A stretch of 64,000 bases of DNA from Pelomyxa schiedti. Lineage: Eukaryota > Evosea > Pelobiontida > Pelomyxidae. The notes beneath the pieces were generated by a model. It was not told the origin of the DNA, did not search any database, and was given only the letters and a program-made list of their open reading frames with translations. Position numbers and translations under genes: made by a program. Position 1 is the stretch's first letter. Every line of letters starts with the position of its first letter. Shown here piece after piece: positions 24,713 through 37,504 of this stretch. The DNA lies in the NCBI GenBank assembly GCA_020536535.1, contig JAHLWZ010000866.1, positions 1-64,000 of the forward strand, given 5' to 3'.

Positions 24713-27612
24713 CTACTGAAGGCAACACTTGCGGTCCGGGTCAGGTTCTGGTGTTGTATTTTGGCTACGAACCCAATGCCGCACTGTGTTTTGCATCATG
24801 ATTTGTAATGAAGAGGTGAGTTGCATGGCTGAAATTTCACAGTAGGGAACAGAGAGCTTCCTGCAGTTTCAAAAGCAGGGGAATAAAAAGTTAGTTAGCA
24901 AGTTGGATTGAGATTCAGGTTATGTACCTCGATAGAGCCTCTCCTTCACTCTGACTGATGCACTTGAGGGTGGTGGCAGCTCGAAGGTCTCTGGTGTTGT
25001 GTTTGGTTGGGCAAGTTGTGTTCAATATTGAGCAATACACACATCTTGGTGGCCACAAGAAGATAGGGAGTATCTGGACAGAACCTACGAATTTCTGGAA
25101 CCCATTTAGCCTCCTACTTGAGAATTCAGAGTGGTAAAAGTGGAATAGCCGTACTACACACCACATCCCTAATGCTATCCGGGGAATTAACAGCGAACAT
25201 AACAAGAAACATATCTGTGGAGGGATACCTAAAGCACAAAAGGAATTAAAGCAATGCGGGAACAAAGAAACACAGTTACGATAGTGGTCGCAATCTGTCA
25301 TAGTCTTCCTGTCCAGCCTACGATATAGAGTCAAGGAAGTTCAACACATAGGAAAATTACAGTATCCCAAAAATTGATGGAAAATATTAGCTTGTCAACG
25401 ATAATACTAGTAGAGGGGCTCTCAAATCCGGCTGTATATAGGAAGGTTCTTAGATCGTTGTTAAGCAAGACAAAGATAAAGGATGAAGTCGTATACGGGA
25501 AAATATTGTCTACGCATGTCCTGATGGCAGAAGTTTTACCCACGCCTGGATTTCCAACAAGAACGAGTTTCATGGAAGGCTGAAGAACGCCACCAAATTT
25601 ATGTTTTTGCTTGTGTAATGTATTTCGCCAGGATATCAGCTGGAAGAAGCTTAATCTCCTGTCATAGTTACCATGAAGGTCTACCTGGGATCGTGCGGAT
25701 ATAGGCGGTGACAACACTGTCGTTGCTAATCCTGATGCAAATTCGGTCCATAACTGGTCATTGAAGCAAGTAATACGATACCACTGCTTGCATACAGCAC
25801 CACACCTAGAGTAAAATTGATTCACTGATACTTGAGATTATGCATCACCTGGCTAAGTCACTAGGGTTGTCCAGATACGAAAAAATTTGAAATAAAATAT
25901 CATCAGGGAGTAAGTTGGATCTGACTAACTCCTGCTCCTGGTTTACAGCAACTAACATCCTGCATTTGAGGAGGTCTCCACTTTTGGTTAATACTTGTCC
26001 ACCAGTAATGTACAGATATTCTCTGGTTACCATTTAAAATCCCCTCAACGAAACCTGTACATACCGGAAGATACAAGCAGCTCCAAATGAATGTGACTGG
26101 AAAATAGAACCTGCGTACTTAGGAGAGTGTGTTGTCCACATGTATCGTTGAAGGTCAAGAGTGTGAATGGCGCAAGCAGCCACTTTTTTAGTCTGTGGGA
26201 AACTTCCACCAAATATGTGAAGCTCTCCCGAGCTGGTGTCCAGTGTGTGAGCTGATCCCCACCTTAAACCGGTTTGGTAAAGGGTTATCTCGGTAGTGAT
26301 CAGACCTCGGGAGGGGAACATCACCAGTGACCGTTATTAGCGACCATTGTAAAGTTTCCAAATTGAGCTGCCACAGGTCGCTATCAACGGGATCTCTGCT
26401 GTTGGCGGAAAGACCACCAAAGATATACATCTTTCCATTATACTGACAGGCAGAATGGAAATACCTAACACAGAGTGAGTTGTAGGCGGCAATATCCGCA
26501 TATTACCGTGGGGGGATTTCACCTTGGGCAGCAACTGAATTCCATGATTGGGAGAGGGTATTATACGAATATACGTCATTGCATGTATTCCTGTGCAATA
26601 TGAGAAGTTCATCGACGACATTTGACATACCCATTACAATCATAACCGCCAAATATGAAAATAATATCATTGAAAATGACGGCTGAGTGTCCATACCGCA
26701 TCTGACGACTAGTCACTCAAATGCAAGAAAGGTGAAGTGAACATTTGGAGCATTGTCACTCTGAAAGCCTTGCGGAGATAGGCGTTTCCAAGAATTTGTG
26801 CCCAAAGATAGTTGCCACAAGTCATTCAATATAAAACTGGGCGCTAAGTTTAGGCAGCTGGCAATATTTATGTCGAAAGTTGAATTCCACACGTGTTGCG
26901 GCCGCCAAATATAAACACAGAGTCACAGCTGTGGGAATACACCGAAGAGTGATGAATCCTCCTCAAAGCCTCTGAACAACCAAAAAAAAGGAGGAGAAAA
27001 AAAAAAAAGGCAAGGGAGAATCGCCGCGTCAGTCCAACCAGCGAATTCAGGAGAAAGAATGAAACTATTCGAAAAAGCGGAGTGACGGCTAATCATACTA
27101 TCAGTTCCCCCCGTAGTCGTTAGCTTTTCCCATCTGAACCCAACTCTCTCACCAGTCCCTTCAGGCCACAACCTCCAAACCTCAGATAAGAAAATTCTCT
27201 CAATGGAATTCACAGCCCCTGAGGCTGAGGCTGAGGCTGAGGCTGTGCTTGAGGACAAAGGCAGGCAGGCACCGCCAAACATGACGGCGTGGGACCCATA
27301 ATCGGAGACCGCCAGTGGCATCCCCGTCGGGGCGCCACTGGGCGGGGCCTCGGCCGGCCTGTGGTGCGCCCCGGGGGCAATCCCATAAGCCTGGTACGTC
27401 GGCGGCGGTACCCTTGTCATGCTGTGCCCGTATCTGCACACTGGCACCCCACACACTACGGCTGCTCCTCCTCCAACACTCGATGTCGCTGCCTCCGTCG
27501 TGGAAGTCGTTGGTGCCGATGTTGATGGGACCCCTGGGTCATTGGGCTCAATATCAGTAGACACCAACGACCACCACGAGGCAGTTCCCACGCCCCTTGA
27601 TCGTCGCTTCAT
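24713..27612 (-). CDS. Kelch / F-box / Rho-family GTPase fusion protein with CAAX box
   Basis: From ATG 27612 an N-terminal Ser/Thr region leads into Kelch repeats (RYGHSMTRV, AVMFGG; SVFIFGGRNTC, MRYGHSAVIFNDIIFIFGGY, FHSACQYNGKMYIFGGL, SGELHIFGGSFPQ; about 27440-26090). An F-box follows (LLPDDILFQIFSYLDNPSDL, then CGAVCKQWYRITCFNDQLW; about 25915-25735). The last third is a small GTPase: P-loop KLVLVGNPGVGKTSAIRT (about 25560), [69 protein letters not shown] is a signature of Rho/Rac proteins. The C-terminus is polar and ends RKCCLQ (stop TAG 24713-24715), a CAAX box. With one plausible splice, switch I keeps the normal length but has Ala instead of the Mg-coordinating Thr. F-box implies an SCF ligase; Kelch would bind substrates; the GTPase would control place or state (inference). 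Confidence 0.85.
27221..27246. repeat. GAGGCT hexamer repeat
   Basis: About four copies of GAGGCT in tandem. On the minus strand they encode an Ala-Ser repeat between the first Kelch units of the Kelch/F-box/Rho protein. Confidence 0.85.
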
Positions 27613-27844
27613 GAAAAACAGATTGACTTGACATTTGTTCAAGTCTTCTGAAAAAAGCACTTGAGCAAATTTGTGCATTAAGGTGTGTACAGAATTGACC
27701 CTGGAGCCATTCCATGGTATTACTGACTGTGTTACATTTGCATGGCCTGGCAATAGATTTCATGAACTGAGTAGAAGACAGTTGGAAACTCAAATGGTGG
27801 AATGCAAAACAAATACATTTTATTACATAGAGGATAGGCTTTCC

Positions 27845-28908
27845 TTAGGTGTGAAGGTGTGCGCTAGAACTAGTTTGAAACAAAGGTATTGATGTGCGTG
27901 CTATCGACGTGCCATCACGCGATGTCTCAAGGTCAACACAATTAACCTCAAACTCAAATCCTGTGAGTTCATCCCTCAGTTGTGATAGGAGGGGCATAAT
28001 GCCGGGAATACTTGCTGTTGTAAAGTAGCAAACGCTGATATGCCCTGCCCCACCATACCATGGAGCAGCACCAACAGCACTTGTACACCTATAGACAATG
28101 TGGGGTTATGGCACAGTGTCAGAGTACAATACTATTAGCAAATAGTATATGTTGGGTTTTTTTTCCTCCTAGAATACCGTGCTACTTGGTTGTTTTTAAT
28201 GAAGGGCTGCGTGGGAATGGGATAGTTTACTTGCTCCTAAGTTCAGAGAGTTTGTCAGAGTCTATTTCAATTACAAGGCAAGATATGTCCTTGTCTGTGA
28301 TTCGTTCAAGCTTTGAAAGGTGTGGTGCACGCAACCTGACTTTATAATTCAACTTAACCATATTAAAACCCGAAAATATACAATACACATATTTCACAGA
28401 TAAAGAAAACAGTAAAAAAAAAAAAAAAAAAATAGACACGCGAGAATGCCTTGCCTCGAAGCGGTGCGCCGTCGGCGATCCCGAGCCTGGGGCACTCGCG
28501 ACTGAGGCAATCTGCTATCTGTTCCCTGAGCGCGTCGTGGGCCCCCGAGGCCCTCACTACGAAGCTGGCGTGGTGCCAGTGTCCCCCGGCGCCCAGCGCG
28601 CGCCTGCGTGCCTGGCACCCGTGCCTCGCGCTCTCGGCCCACGACGCGGGCGACATCAGGGCGTGCCCGTCCATGTCCGTGAGGTCCACTCTGTGCTGCT
28701 GCTGCTCTTGGTGGTGGTGCTCGTCCTCGTGCTGCTGGTTCTCCTCGTGCCCGTGACCCTGGTCCGTGTCAGCTGGGGTGCGTTGAGTGTGCTTGTCGAT
28801 GTAATCCCTGAGGAGACGAGTCAGCGACTCGGGCAGTGGCACGTAGCAAGACGAAGTTGTTGTTTGTGTTGTAGTTGTAGTCGCCGTGGCGCCGTCTGTG
28901 TGTCTCAT
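27845..28908 (-). CDS. Putative 2H phosphoesterase-like protein
   Basis: Three exons. Exon 1 (28908 to about 28443) has a Thr/His/Glu/Gln-rich start, then SWAESARHGCQARRRALGAG and GHWHHASFVVRASGAHDALR. Exon 2 (about 28345-28240) encodes VRLRAPHLSKLERI, TDKDISCLVIEIDSDKL. Exon 3 (about 28092-27845) encodes PWYGGAGHISVCYFTTASIP, PLLSQLRDELTGFEFEVNCV and ends SSSAHLHT at TAA 27845-27847. Two H-x-[ST]-x motifs (HASF and HISV) about 100 residues apart fit the 2H phosphoesterase fold (LigT, cyclic phosphodiesterases, USB1). The C-terminal half is somewhat like USB1, the U6 snRNA 3' processing enzyme, but I cannot confirm that by eye. The 5' end faces the Nup155 gene, 190 bp away. Confidence 0.5.
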
Positions 28909-29098
28909 GGAATCTGATCAAAAGTTTCGTCGTCTTCTCGGATCTATCTGCTAATTTTTTTCCCCCCTTTTCTTCGGGCCTGTCAATTAAATCTTTTATT
29001 CTTTTATTGCGTTGCGGTGCAACAAGTACGCCGGAGAACGACACCGACAAAGCAATAAGAAAACCAACGCTCGCGTTTCGTGTTTCGTGACCGTCACC

Positions 29099-32000
29099 AT
29101 GATGAGATCTACGGCCACGACGTCGGCGGCGTCGCCGCGTACGCTGCAGGATTTCGAAGACCGGCGAAACGGCGGATCTTTCGGCAGCACTTTCGGCAAC
29201 ACCACCACAACGCCGGCCTTTGGATCTACCGGAGAAACTCTGCTTGGCAGATCTACAATGACTTCGGGACTGAGGCTGGGAAACAGAGGCGTGATTGGCG
29301 GGCCACTTTCCGCGTTCATTCCGCTGGATCCGTCTGGACTGTTGCCTACTGGATTCGCGCGGGCCGCAGCGCAGGAGGACGTGCCGAGAAATGTGGTCGG
29401 AATGAAAGCTGGTGCTCTCAACTATCACGATTTACGAAAAACGTGTGAGGATGTGGAGTTGCACATGCCACGAGACCTGTGTGTTTTTTTTTTTTTTTTT
29501 TTCTTTTCATTTTCTTTTTCTTTCAATTTTGTTACTTTTTAACTGACACCTTTTCCCTGGGTAGAAGGAACAGGCAGTGGGAATTGCCTCAGGCGCCAAG
29601 TTTTGGGCCGTACATTGCAACACCATGGGAACAGCTCCTGATACACCCTTCTATCCCATTTCCCCCTGAGGTTTTGCAGTCTCACAATCGTACGTTTTCT
29701 CTGAACCCCTTCTGTTAATAATACTTTACAAGGAGGTCCTAATGGAGGATGTGGTTTTTTTGTTTTACCTCTTATTGAGCACGCCTGTATTTCTATTGCC
29801 CAGGAATTGTACCTTTGGAAGTATAACATTGACATGTGCTTGAATTTCACAGTACATGCTTTCATATTAACCGAATCCTAGACAGCATTGTGGTCTTCAA
29901 CACCTAAGTTTTGGCCAAGATATTGTTACAGCCACTGTGTTTCCCCCGAAGGTTGCACTATTTGTTACTTTCCGTCCCAACTTTTTAAAGCCTGGTGTAT
30001 TCCAAGAGCATATAAAATATCTACTTGCGATCTCTACCGCTGGGGAAGTAGTCATCTATGGCGTTGCAGCTTCTGAAAACGACTATCAATTTCTTCCAAG
30101 TATTCGTCATCCTACCATGCAGTTAAACAAAGGGACATTTTAGGTGACCTCAGGATAACTATTGATGGAGGTCACATAAACAAGCTCCTTGGAATGCGTA
30201 ATGGACGATTACTCATGTGTGGAACTGATGGTTCTGTTAATGAGTTTCAGTACGGAGCCGGAGTATGTTTCCTGGTCCATGTTATGGGATCCAACCTTCC
30301 CTTCCTCTTACAGGGATCAAGTGGGGGTTGGTTTTCTGGGTTATTTAGAAGCAAATGTCGTCGAGTTTATGCCACATCGCGGGTTACAGGCTACATTGCA
30401 CCTATTATTAAATGGTTGGCCTCAGTAGACAGTTTTTTTTTTTATCTGCATGAACCTTTTTCTTTCCATTGCAGGTTTACTTCAGCTGAGCCATTGGTGG
30501 ATGCAGCTCTTGATGATTACCGAAATATTCTCTATACGTTATCAGACAGTGACACATTAAAAGTAGAAGGTTCACTAATGTTTGTATTTCAACTTACAGT
30601 AAAAAGGTGTATGATCTGGGAGGTACAGTCAAGAGTATTTATGTAAGGCACAATAACATTTCACAGCTGACGGCTTTATGTGTCCTGCTGAAGTTGCCGT
30701 ACTTCAAACTCCTTGGACTGCAGTTGCACAAACCTTCCCTGAGCCGCAACCACAACTTGTTACTAGGGTTGGAAACGCCTCTTTTCCCCAATTTCTCATT
30801 TATACACAGGACCCGCATAAGCTACCAGATCAGTATAAAAATGAATCCTGGGACCGTGCTATAGTAGCTTTCATTTTACCTAAACAACTACTCACACACA
30901 AAAAAGCAAGCTGGCCGAGTTGATAGTGGATTGGTCTTCACAGATATCAATCAGAAGTGGAACTATCTTCTCCGTGAGGGAATTGTTTCTGAGGTTGTCT
31001 CTATGCCCTGTTACAACCTTTTAATATTTTATTCAGAGATACTATCAGGGTATATATGTGCTTCCTCCCTCTGAAACAACTCAAATGCACTTGGTGGCTG
31101 TAACAATGCATGGTGCTCGGGTTTATTATTCAACAACTAACCAAAGTGTATGTGCCTTACACCCAAAAGTTCCTTCACTTGTAAACAGGACCCAATAACT
31201 ACCCGCCCATATACACTTAGGGTTGCTCATGTAAGAATGCCTCCCCCTACAGCAGGTCAAAAAATTATCCTCATAATTCGTTACTTATCCTCAAAAGAGT
31301 CAAATTCCCTACAATCATGTCCTTTGTACTCTCAGGGGGTTTTTTTCTTGCAAGCCACTGATTCTAATACCCTGTTTGTTGTTGCACCTCAAGTCAAATC
31401 TGACTTCGGTGATGCACCTCCCCATGTGCAGTATATGGGGCAAGGTGCCAATTTTGAGGAACAAATTTCCCCCTTTCAGGTTGTTCGTCCCTGGTAGCAC
31501 CCATCCACCAGGCACTAATTAAAAACTAGTTCCCTGAGAGAATCTGGTGTCTCTGTGATGTTGTTGAACCCCAACCCCATCTCCCACAGCATAATGACTT
31601 CTGCCTCTCCAGTAGGAACGAATTAGTTTTACAGCACCTTCGTGCTCCAAAAACCTTTGTTTGTATGACTGGAACAGGTACTAGACTCTAATAACAAACA
31701 AATGGCCAACCCAAATCTTTCAACAGGTGTGCGCCTCATGACAAAGCAAAGACCAATCGATCAGCTTTTGTTGCTTTTGCAAAAGAGCGGAATAGATGAC
31801 GACACCGAGATCAATGTTGTATTGATTACTACGTCATATCTCTGACGGTTTTTTTTTTTTGTTTGTTTGTTTCTTTTTGCAAAGACTTTTTTTACTGCCC
31901 ATGGTAATAACGAGACCTGTGCCATGTTACTTTCTCTTATTTGTGATATTTCTGGTGATACTACATTATCAAGTAAGCCAACTACTATCGTATTATTGGT

Positions 32001-35000
32001 GATCACTTGTGTTAATATAGCCTTTTCATAGGCAAAACCAACACACAAGATCTGCGAGATTTTGCGATTCACACCTTTTACAAACATGGTGGAGTAGCCA
32101 AGTACATCAAGCATGCTGACGGCCTTTTGTTACAAGGTTTCGTACTCTCTTGTACTGTGTTTTAATGTGTAATGTAGGAGAGTGCCCCTATTCATCACTG
32201 GGATCCCAACTTGCAAATTTAATACAGTATTCACACAAACATGAGGCAATATACCTTGTAGTGAGTCGACTGCTTTCCCCCCTGTGGCGAACAACATTGT
32301 AACTTAATTCATCTGCATGAAATAGTAAAATTTGTATTTAGATTCCCTTTACCCTGTCCCCTTCCCCAGTTAGCAACACTAGAACAAGTCCTACTTCGTA
32401 TTTCCGATTTCCTTGCAACCTATATCCTTACTCTTTCTCTTACGAGCCTTTTGAATGTTGCCTTAACTTCCACAACATATTACTAGAGCTCCAACCTATG
32501 GGCTCCAGCAGCAGTTCAGAGCCTTACAAAATGCCAGTGCAGAGAACGCTGCAGAATTGGTTTCCCCCTACGAATATCTATGCTCCTATTAACGTAGGCC
32601 TTTCTCCTTACTCAGCAAGAAAGCCAATCCATAGCAAGAATAAAGGAGTTGATAAAGCATTGTGCTGAAACCGTTGCACTGTTACAGTTATACAACGAAA
32701 ATTGCCCTAGGTTGAGTTAAGAATTAAGTAATATGAGATAACACTACCAGAGGAAACCCCCACACTGCAGTCACCTTCCGGGAATTCCTTTGTGATTCTG
32801 AGTCAAGTCTGGCCCAGCAGCTTATCACAGAAATAATGGACGAACAAATCAGAGTTAACAACGTGTGTCAATCTTTTTCTTTTCTTTAGTTGAGCTCCTC
32901 TGCAGTCCGATCACGTAAGTCTTGAACTCGAAACACGTTGTTCAAGCTACTTCTCCAAGCAAACACACCTTCTTTACAAAGTGAGTCCAGTCAAATCCCT
33001 ACGGTGTTAACCTTTCCGTTTTGCTGTAGGGCCGGGATCTACTTCTGTCTGCAAAGCAACAAAAGAATCCTGTATTACTCAAGGAAGCTCTGGAGGTAAT
33101 TTGCATTTCAATAGTAATTGTTTTAACGGTAAATAGTACTACAAACAAATTCGAGATCCTCCTTTCTCTGGTATGTGCCGCACCTTCAAAAAAGTTTGTA
33201 CTCACATTGCCTAGAACTTATAGATGTGTGTTACGATCACCCAAAATTGTTTATTGATGTTGCAACCACTGTTGCTCGAATTGGGGATCCCACTGGTAAA
33301 CCACATTTTCTTACCTTTTTTCCCGGTGGCTAAACAATAAAGATATCTCATCACACTGGACTCCAACTGCGGATGCAACTGTGAGGAATGCTCGGGCACA
33401 CCGTATGAATTGCTACAAATACATTTTCGCTTTGTTGGATGAACTGCCGAAAGGTATTGTTCACATATTAGATTGTTTTTACTTGTTTCTTTATTTTATT
33501 TTATTGAGCATTAAATTCGATTGACAGATATTCAAAATGACACAATCGGTCACATTTTACAAATTAGTGATAAAACGCTGCACTGGCAACTTTACGATTG
33601 GCTTCTTACTAACAAGAGTCCCATCATCTACGATGTATTCTCTCTGTCGAACTAAGAATTTTCATAAAACTTTTTCAGATAGAGACACCCTTCATAGAGG
33701 AGTTCTTCAAGTTTTCTCAAAAAGAAAATTTGGCTGAAGTTCGTACATTTATCTATTAACAATTTTCATCTTCTTTTTCTGAACGCCTTAGTGGTATCAA
33801 AAGCATGGCAAACTTGAGAAAGCCGCCAAAATATATTTTGATCTTGGGACAATTGAGGTTCAAGCTCCATGCCCTGTGTTACCTTATCATTTACCAACAG
33901 GGCAATGTTTCTCTTGAAGATAAACTCCAAAGGTTGAACAAGGCCGCAGTGCTTGACCCAAGGCTACGTCAAGATACTCAGGCTCTCATCCCCGTGTGTA
34001 GTTCCTTGCAGCAAAAAAAGAGGCTAACCTGCCTTCTTCTCCCCAAAAAGCGCATTGAAATTCAATCTCTTTTGCTCAAAAAATTCCAAGTGGACAAAAT
34101 TGCACCTCCAAAAGAACTAGAGGGCACGATTTTAAGTTTTGAACAGGTAATCCCCCCTTTTCTGGTGGTATGGTAGTCAACACCTTGTTCAAGCTGTTGG
34201 GAATCGCTATCTCCCACCGAATTTATGAATCAGTTTTTGACGTGGCTTGCTGGATAACAGTTCCCAGTGATGTACTTGAGGATGCATGGGAAAAACTTTT
34301 AAATACAAGTGCGGTTCAGTGTTACTTCTACACCAGCCTAACATTAATTTATGCTCTAGCTACAGATATTCAAGACGCTTTAGCAGTCGTGAGTATCCAA
34401 GGCAGAAAATACTTCAGGCATTACCCAAACGGGCCATTCCTCCTAGGTAATCCCTTTAAAAGACAAACTGCCAAGTAACCAACAGTAGATTTCCTTGTTT
34501 CTCATCTTGAAACGATGAATTTTCGCTCCAATCGCATGAATAACCTGGTTCATCATGTAGGGACACCACTGGAAACCCACATTCATCGCGTTGCATCAAC
34601 AATGCTCAAGATAGGGGTAAAAGAAACGATTTTGCTACAAGCATACCATCAAGTGTATAATTCGGTAAGGCGTCTGTAATGTTGGTTGTAAAATCACAAA
34701 ACTGCAGCGTGCACCCGTTCCAGAACAGGAATGGAAGATACACCTTTTGCAAATAATCAGATTCCTCAACACATCTCTTTTGTGTGTTCTTGGTTCTTTA
34801 TGTTACAACCAACAGTGCCTAGGACTGAATACAGAGAAGGGAAGACTTTGTTGAGCAGAGAATGCATTGGCCAGTACCTGCGTCATTTGCAAGAATCATT
34901 CACCCGACAACCCGAGACAGAAGAACTTACAAGGTCTTCTAATATCCCCTTTACCTTCATTCAACTCCGCACTCTAACCTCCCTACAGAGAATTCCAGCG

Positions 35001-35013
35001 GTTGTTATCCTAA
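29099..35013 (+). CDS. Nup155/Nup170-type nucleoporin
   Basis: A large scaffold nucleoporin of the inner ring of the nuclear pore. Exon 1 (ATG 29099) has FG-containing low complexity (GGSFGSTFGN, TPAFGS) and TLQDFEDRR. The beta-propeller part includes FLKPGVFQEHIKYLLAISTA, EVVIYGVAASENDYQ, DGGHINKLLGMRNGRLLMCG, GSSGGWFSGLFRSKCRRVYA and DDYRNILYTLSDSDTLKVYD, matching Nup155 in order. The helical part includes MTKQRPIDQLLLLLQKSGID, FFTAHGNNETCAMLLSLICD, FAIHTFYKHGGVAKYIKHAD (about 31740-32115), GNVSLEDKLQRLNKAAVLDP (about 33905) and MNFRSNRMNNLVHHVGTPLE (about 34515). At least 20 short introns. The end is read as a splice near 34935 to EFQRLLS with TAA at 35011-35013; without it the last frame would end at 35063. 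Confidence 0.85.
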
Positions 35014-35212
35014 AGCACTACATCAATCGAAGGAAAAGACACACACCCAAAAACCCCTCCTAGTAATTCCTTCCTTGCAAGAAGGAAAACTACCAACACA
35101 ACCCCAAACAACGCCTACTTATCTCTGAAAGCAGAAGAGCAAAAAAGAAGCTCCACAAAAAAAAACCAGTTTTTTTTATTTCCCCTAATTGACCGTTGGC
35201 CGATTGACGTTG

Positions 35213-37401
35213 ATGGAAACTCTTGTGCGTCTAGGGGGCACGTGGTCAGGCACTGAGGGAAGTTGGTTGCGAAGGGAGGCTCTTTGGACATTGACGAATG
35301 TAACTACTTACAACAAGCCAACTGCGCATGCCCGTAACCCGATAGAGTGCGTAAATTCCATATTGTGGGAGAAATAATGGCCATTGAGGTGGTTTCTTTT
35401 TTTTGGTTTTTTGTTTGTTTTTGTGTAATGAAATAAATGTAAGTCCTAATGTAGAACTCCATAGTGAACTATGTTTGATGTGGGCACTGGGAGTTGGTGA
35501 TTATGATTCCCAGTACTGGGCAGGGCAATCTGGGCTGGGCTTTGTTCGGGTCTTGCTGTCAGATAGGGCCGGGTCTTCCAAATTTTTTGCAACTGCTCTA
35601 TTGAATGAAGTTGACTCACGTGGATTGCTTCGTGCTTTGAACCAATACAGCGTTTTGAACAAATTGACCATTTTCCATGGTGTTACAATGATACTTGCAG
35701 ACGCAGAAGCAACACAATTACTGGTAAACATACCTGCAGGAGTCTTCACAAATGCCACATTAACTCTGACACTTGCTGCCGATCATTCAAGACTGAACTT
35801 CTCTTCAATTATCCATCACATAGGTCACCTGAAAAAACTAGTTATTCGAGGCATAGACTTGCATGAAGGAGTGAGCGAATTTGCTTCAAGGATCGCATTC
35901 AGTGAGACCCTCTCTGAACTTACTCTTGCCTCATGCCAACTTGACATACATGACGTTTACAGCATAGCCGCTGCTGCTCGTTGCTGCGCTTCATTACACG
36001 CCATTGACTTGAGCGGAAACCCAAGTATTGGGAACGCTGGAGCAGCTTGTCTAGCTGCAGCAATAGCTGGCAAAAACGGTACTCCTTTCACAAGAGTGAA
36101 TCTGCGGGCATGCATGATCCAAAATGGCGGTGCATATGCATTAGCATCAGTGATGAAGACGTTACTGAAGTCTACTGGAGTGCCAACTCTTAGCATTATT
36201 TTGACCAACAACAGTATTTCTGCAGCTTGCATCCGTCGTATTACACAGGAGATTGGAGACAAGTTCCTTTATTCCGCTGTACCTGTTGTCAAGATATGTA
36301 TGATAGGATCTGGCGGTATTGGTACCAAGTCAGGTATTTTACTTTGTACCTCCATCAATCTCATTTGTTTCAGCTCTCACACTAGTATTTCTACAGGTTT
36401 ACAACCAATTCTTTTTACCGTTAACCTCTACCAGAATCACTTTGTCACAGAGTATGACCCGACCATAGAAGATTCCTATAGAAAGTATATGCTGTACTGT
36501 AAGGTTATCGATATGAACCATCTCTTAGGTCATATGTACTTGACGGTCAGCCTATTATCATGGACATTACTGACACAGGTGAGGAGCTGTTTTTGTTGCT
36601 TCTTCTAAAAATTAAATTTCCTGTCTTTTCCAGCTGGACAAGAGGAGTAAGATTTCTTTCCAAAGCACCACTCTTTAACTTTCTCATAGATACTCAGCCA
36701 TGCGGGACACGTAACTAACTTCAGTAATCCTTTGTTTGACATTTGGCAGATATTACCCTCACCACGACGTATTTTGCGTAGGGTATGCGATGTAACTCAT
36801 TATGCAGCTCACTTATACTAAAAGGTATTCAGTAACATCCCGTTCAAGCTTCGAGGATGTAATAAATTTCCATACGGCTATTCTAAGAGTTCGTGCAGCA
36901 TCCGACTATCCCAAGGGTACTAAGAAGCTAATTGTATGTATTCCAATTGCCACAACCCACCAGCTTTGTAGTACTGTTGGGAGGAAAATGTGATCTTGAG
37001 GCTGAAAGAGTAGTCAGTTATGACGAAGGAGTAGCACTTGCACGACAGCTGAATTGTACTTTTTTGGAGGCCAGTTTTTTTTCTCTTGCCAACGAACGCT
37101 CTTATAATCTCTAACCCGTTGTAAAACAAACAAAAAGGTAAGTGCCAAAACGCGAGTCAACGTTGACACCGCATTTGAAACTGCGGCTCGGGCCGGTCTG
37201 GAGGACAGGAGAAAAGGGATAGTCTTTGACCCAGTCCCTTTCCCAATGCTTACCAAGCTCCCGATCCCCTCACTCACCAAAATGAAGGCCACAGAAATCC
37301 CTGTACTTCCTGACATTACTCTATGTTCTACACCAACATCCCCCGAAGAACCACCTCAGAACGAGGACCTAATAGGTATCTACTTCATTTGTACTTGGTG
37401 A
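35213..37401 (+). CDS. LRR / Ras-like GTPase fusion protein with altered GTP-binding motifs
   Basis: The main exon from about 35450 has leucine-rich repeats of the ribonuclease-inhibitor type (FSETLSELTLASCQLDIHDV, SLHAIDLSGNPSIGNAGAAC, GTPFTRVNLRACMIQNGGAY, TLSIILTNNSISAACIRRIT). It continues into a Ras domain: VKICMIGSGGIGTKS at 36289-36333, then by splicing ALTLVFLQ, NHFVTEYDPTIEDSYRK, SYVLDGQPIIMDITDTAGQE, EYSAMRDTYYPHHDVFCVGY, SVTSRSSFEDVINFHTAILR, VLLGGKCDLEAERVVSYDEG, ALARQLNCTFLEAS and AKTRVNVDTAFETAARAGLE. The P-loop has an extra Thr (GGIGTKS rather than GGVGKS) and the NKxD motif is GKCD. Upstream pieces (REALWTLTNVTT near 35280; ELCLMWALGVGDYDSQYWAG near 35465) look like two weak armadillo repeats. 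The start (ATG 35213) is tentative. A splice of the last intron would move the end to 37448 (LIVP); no CAAX is seen either way. Confidence 0.78.
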
Positions 37402-37504
37402 TACTAAAAATACAAAAAAAAGACTGGGTCAATACTCAAGTCCCATAGAGTACAAAAAGTTCTTGTTCAAAATGAAGTAAAATAACAATATCTTTATTTG
37501 TATA

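Noticed and set aside
23410-24799. DHHC protein starting at the ATG pair at 24,794-24,799 (MMQNTVRHW)
   Set aside because: That frame is the C-terminus of the Rho GTPase (KLSVPYCEISA through KCCLQ and stop), reached by splicing from the GTPase exons.
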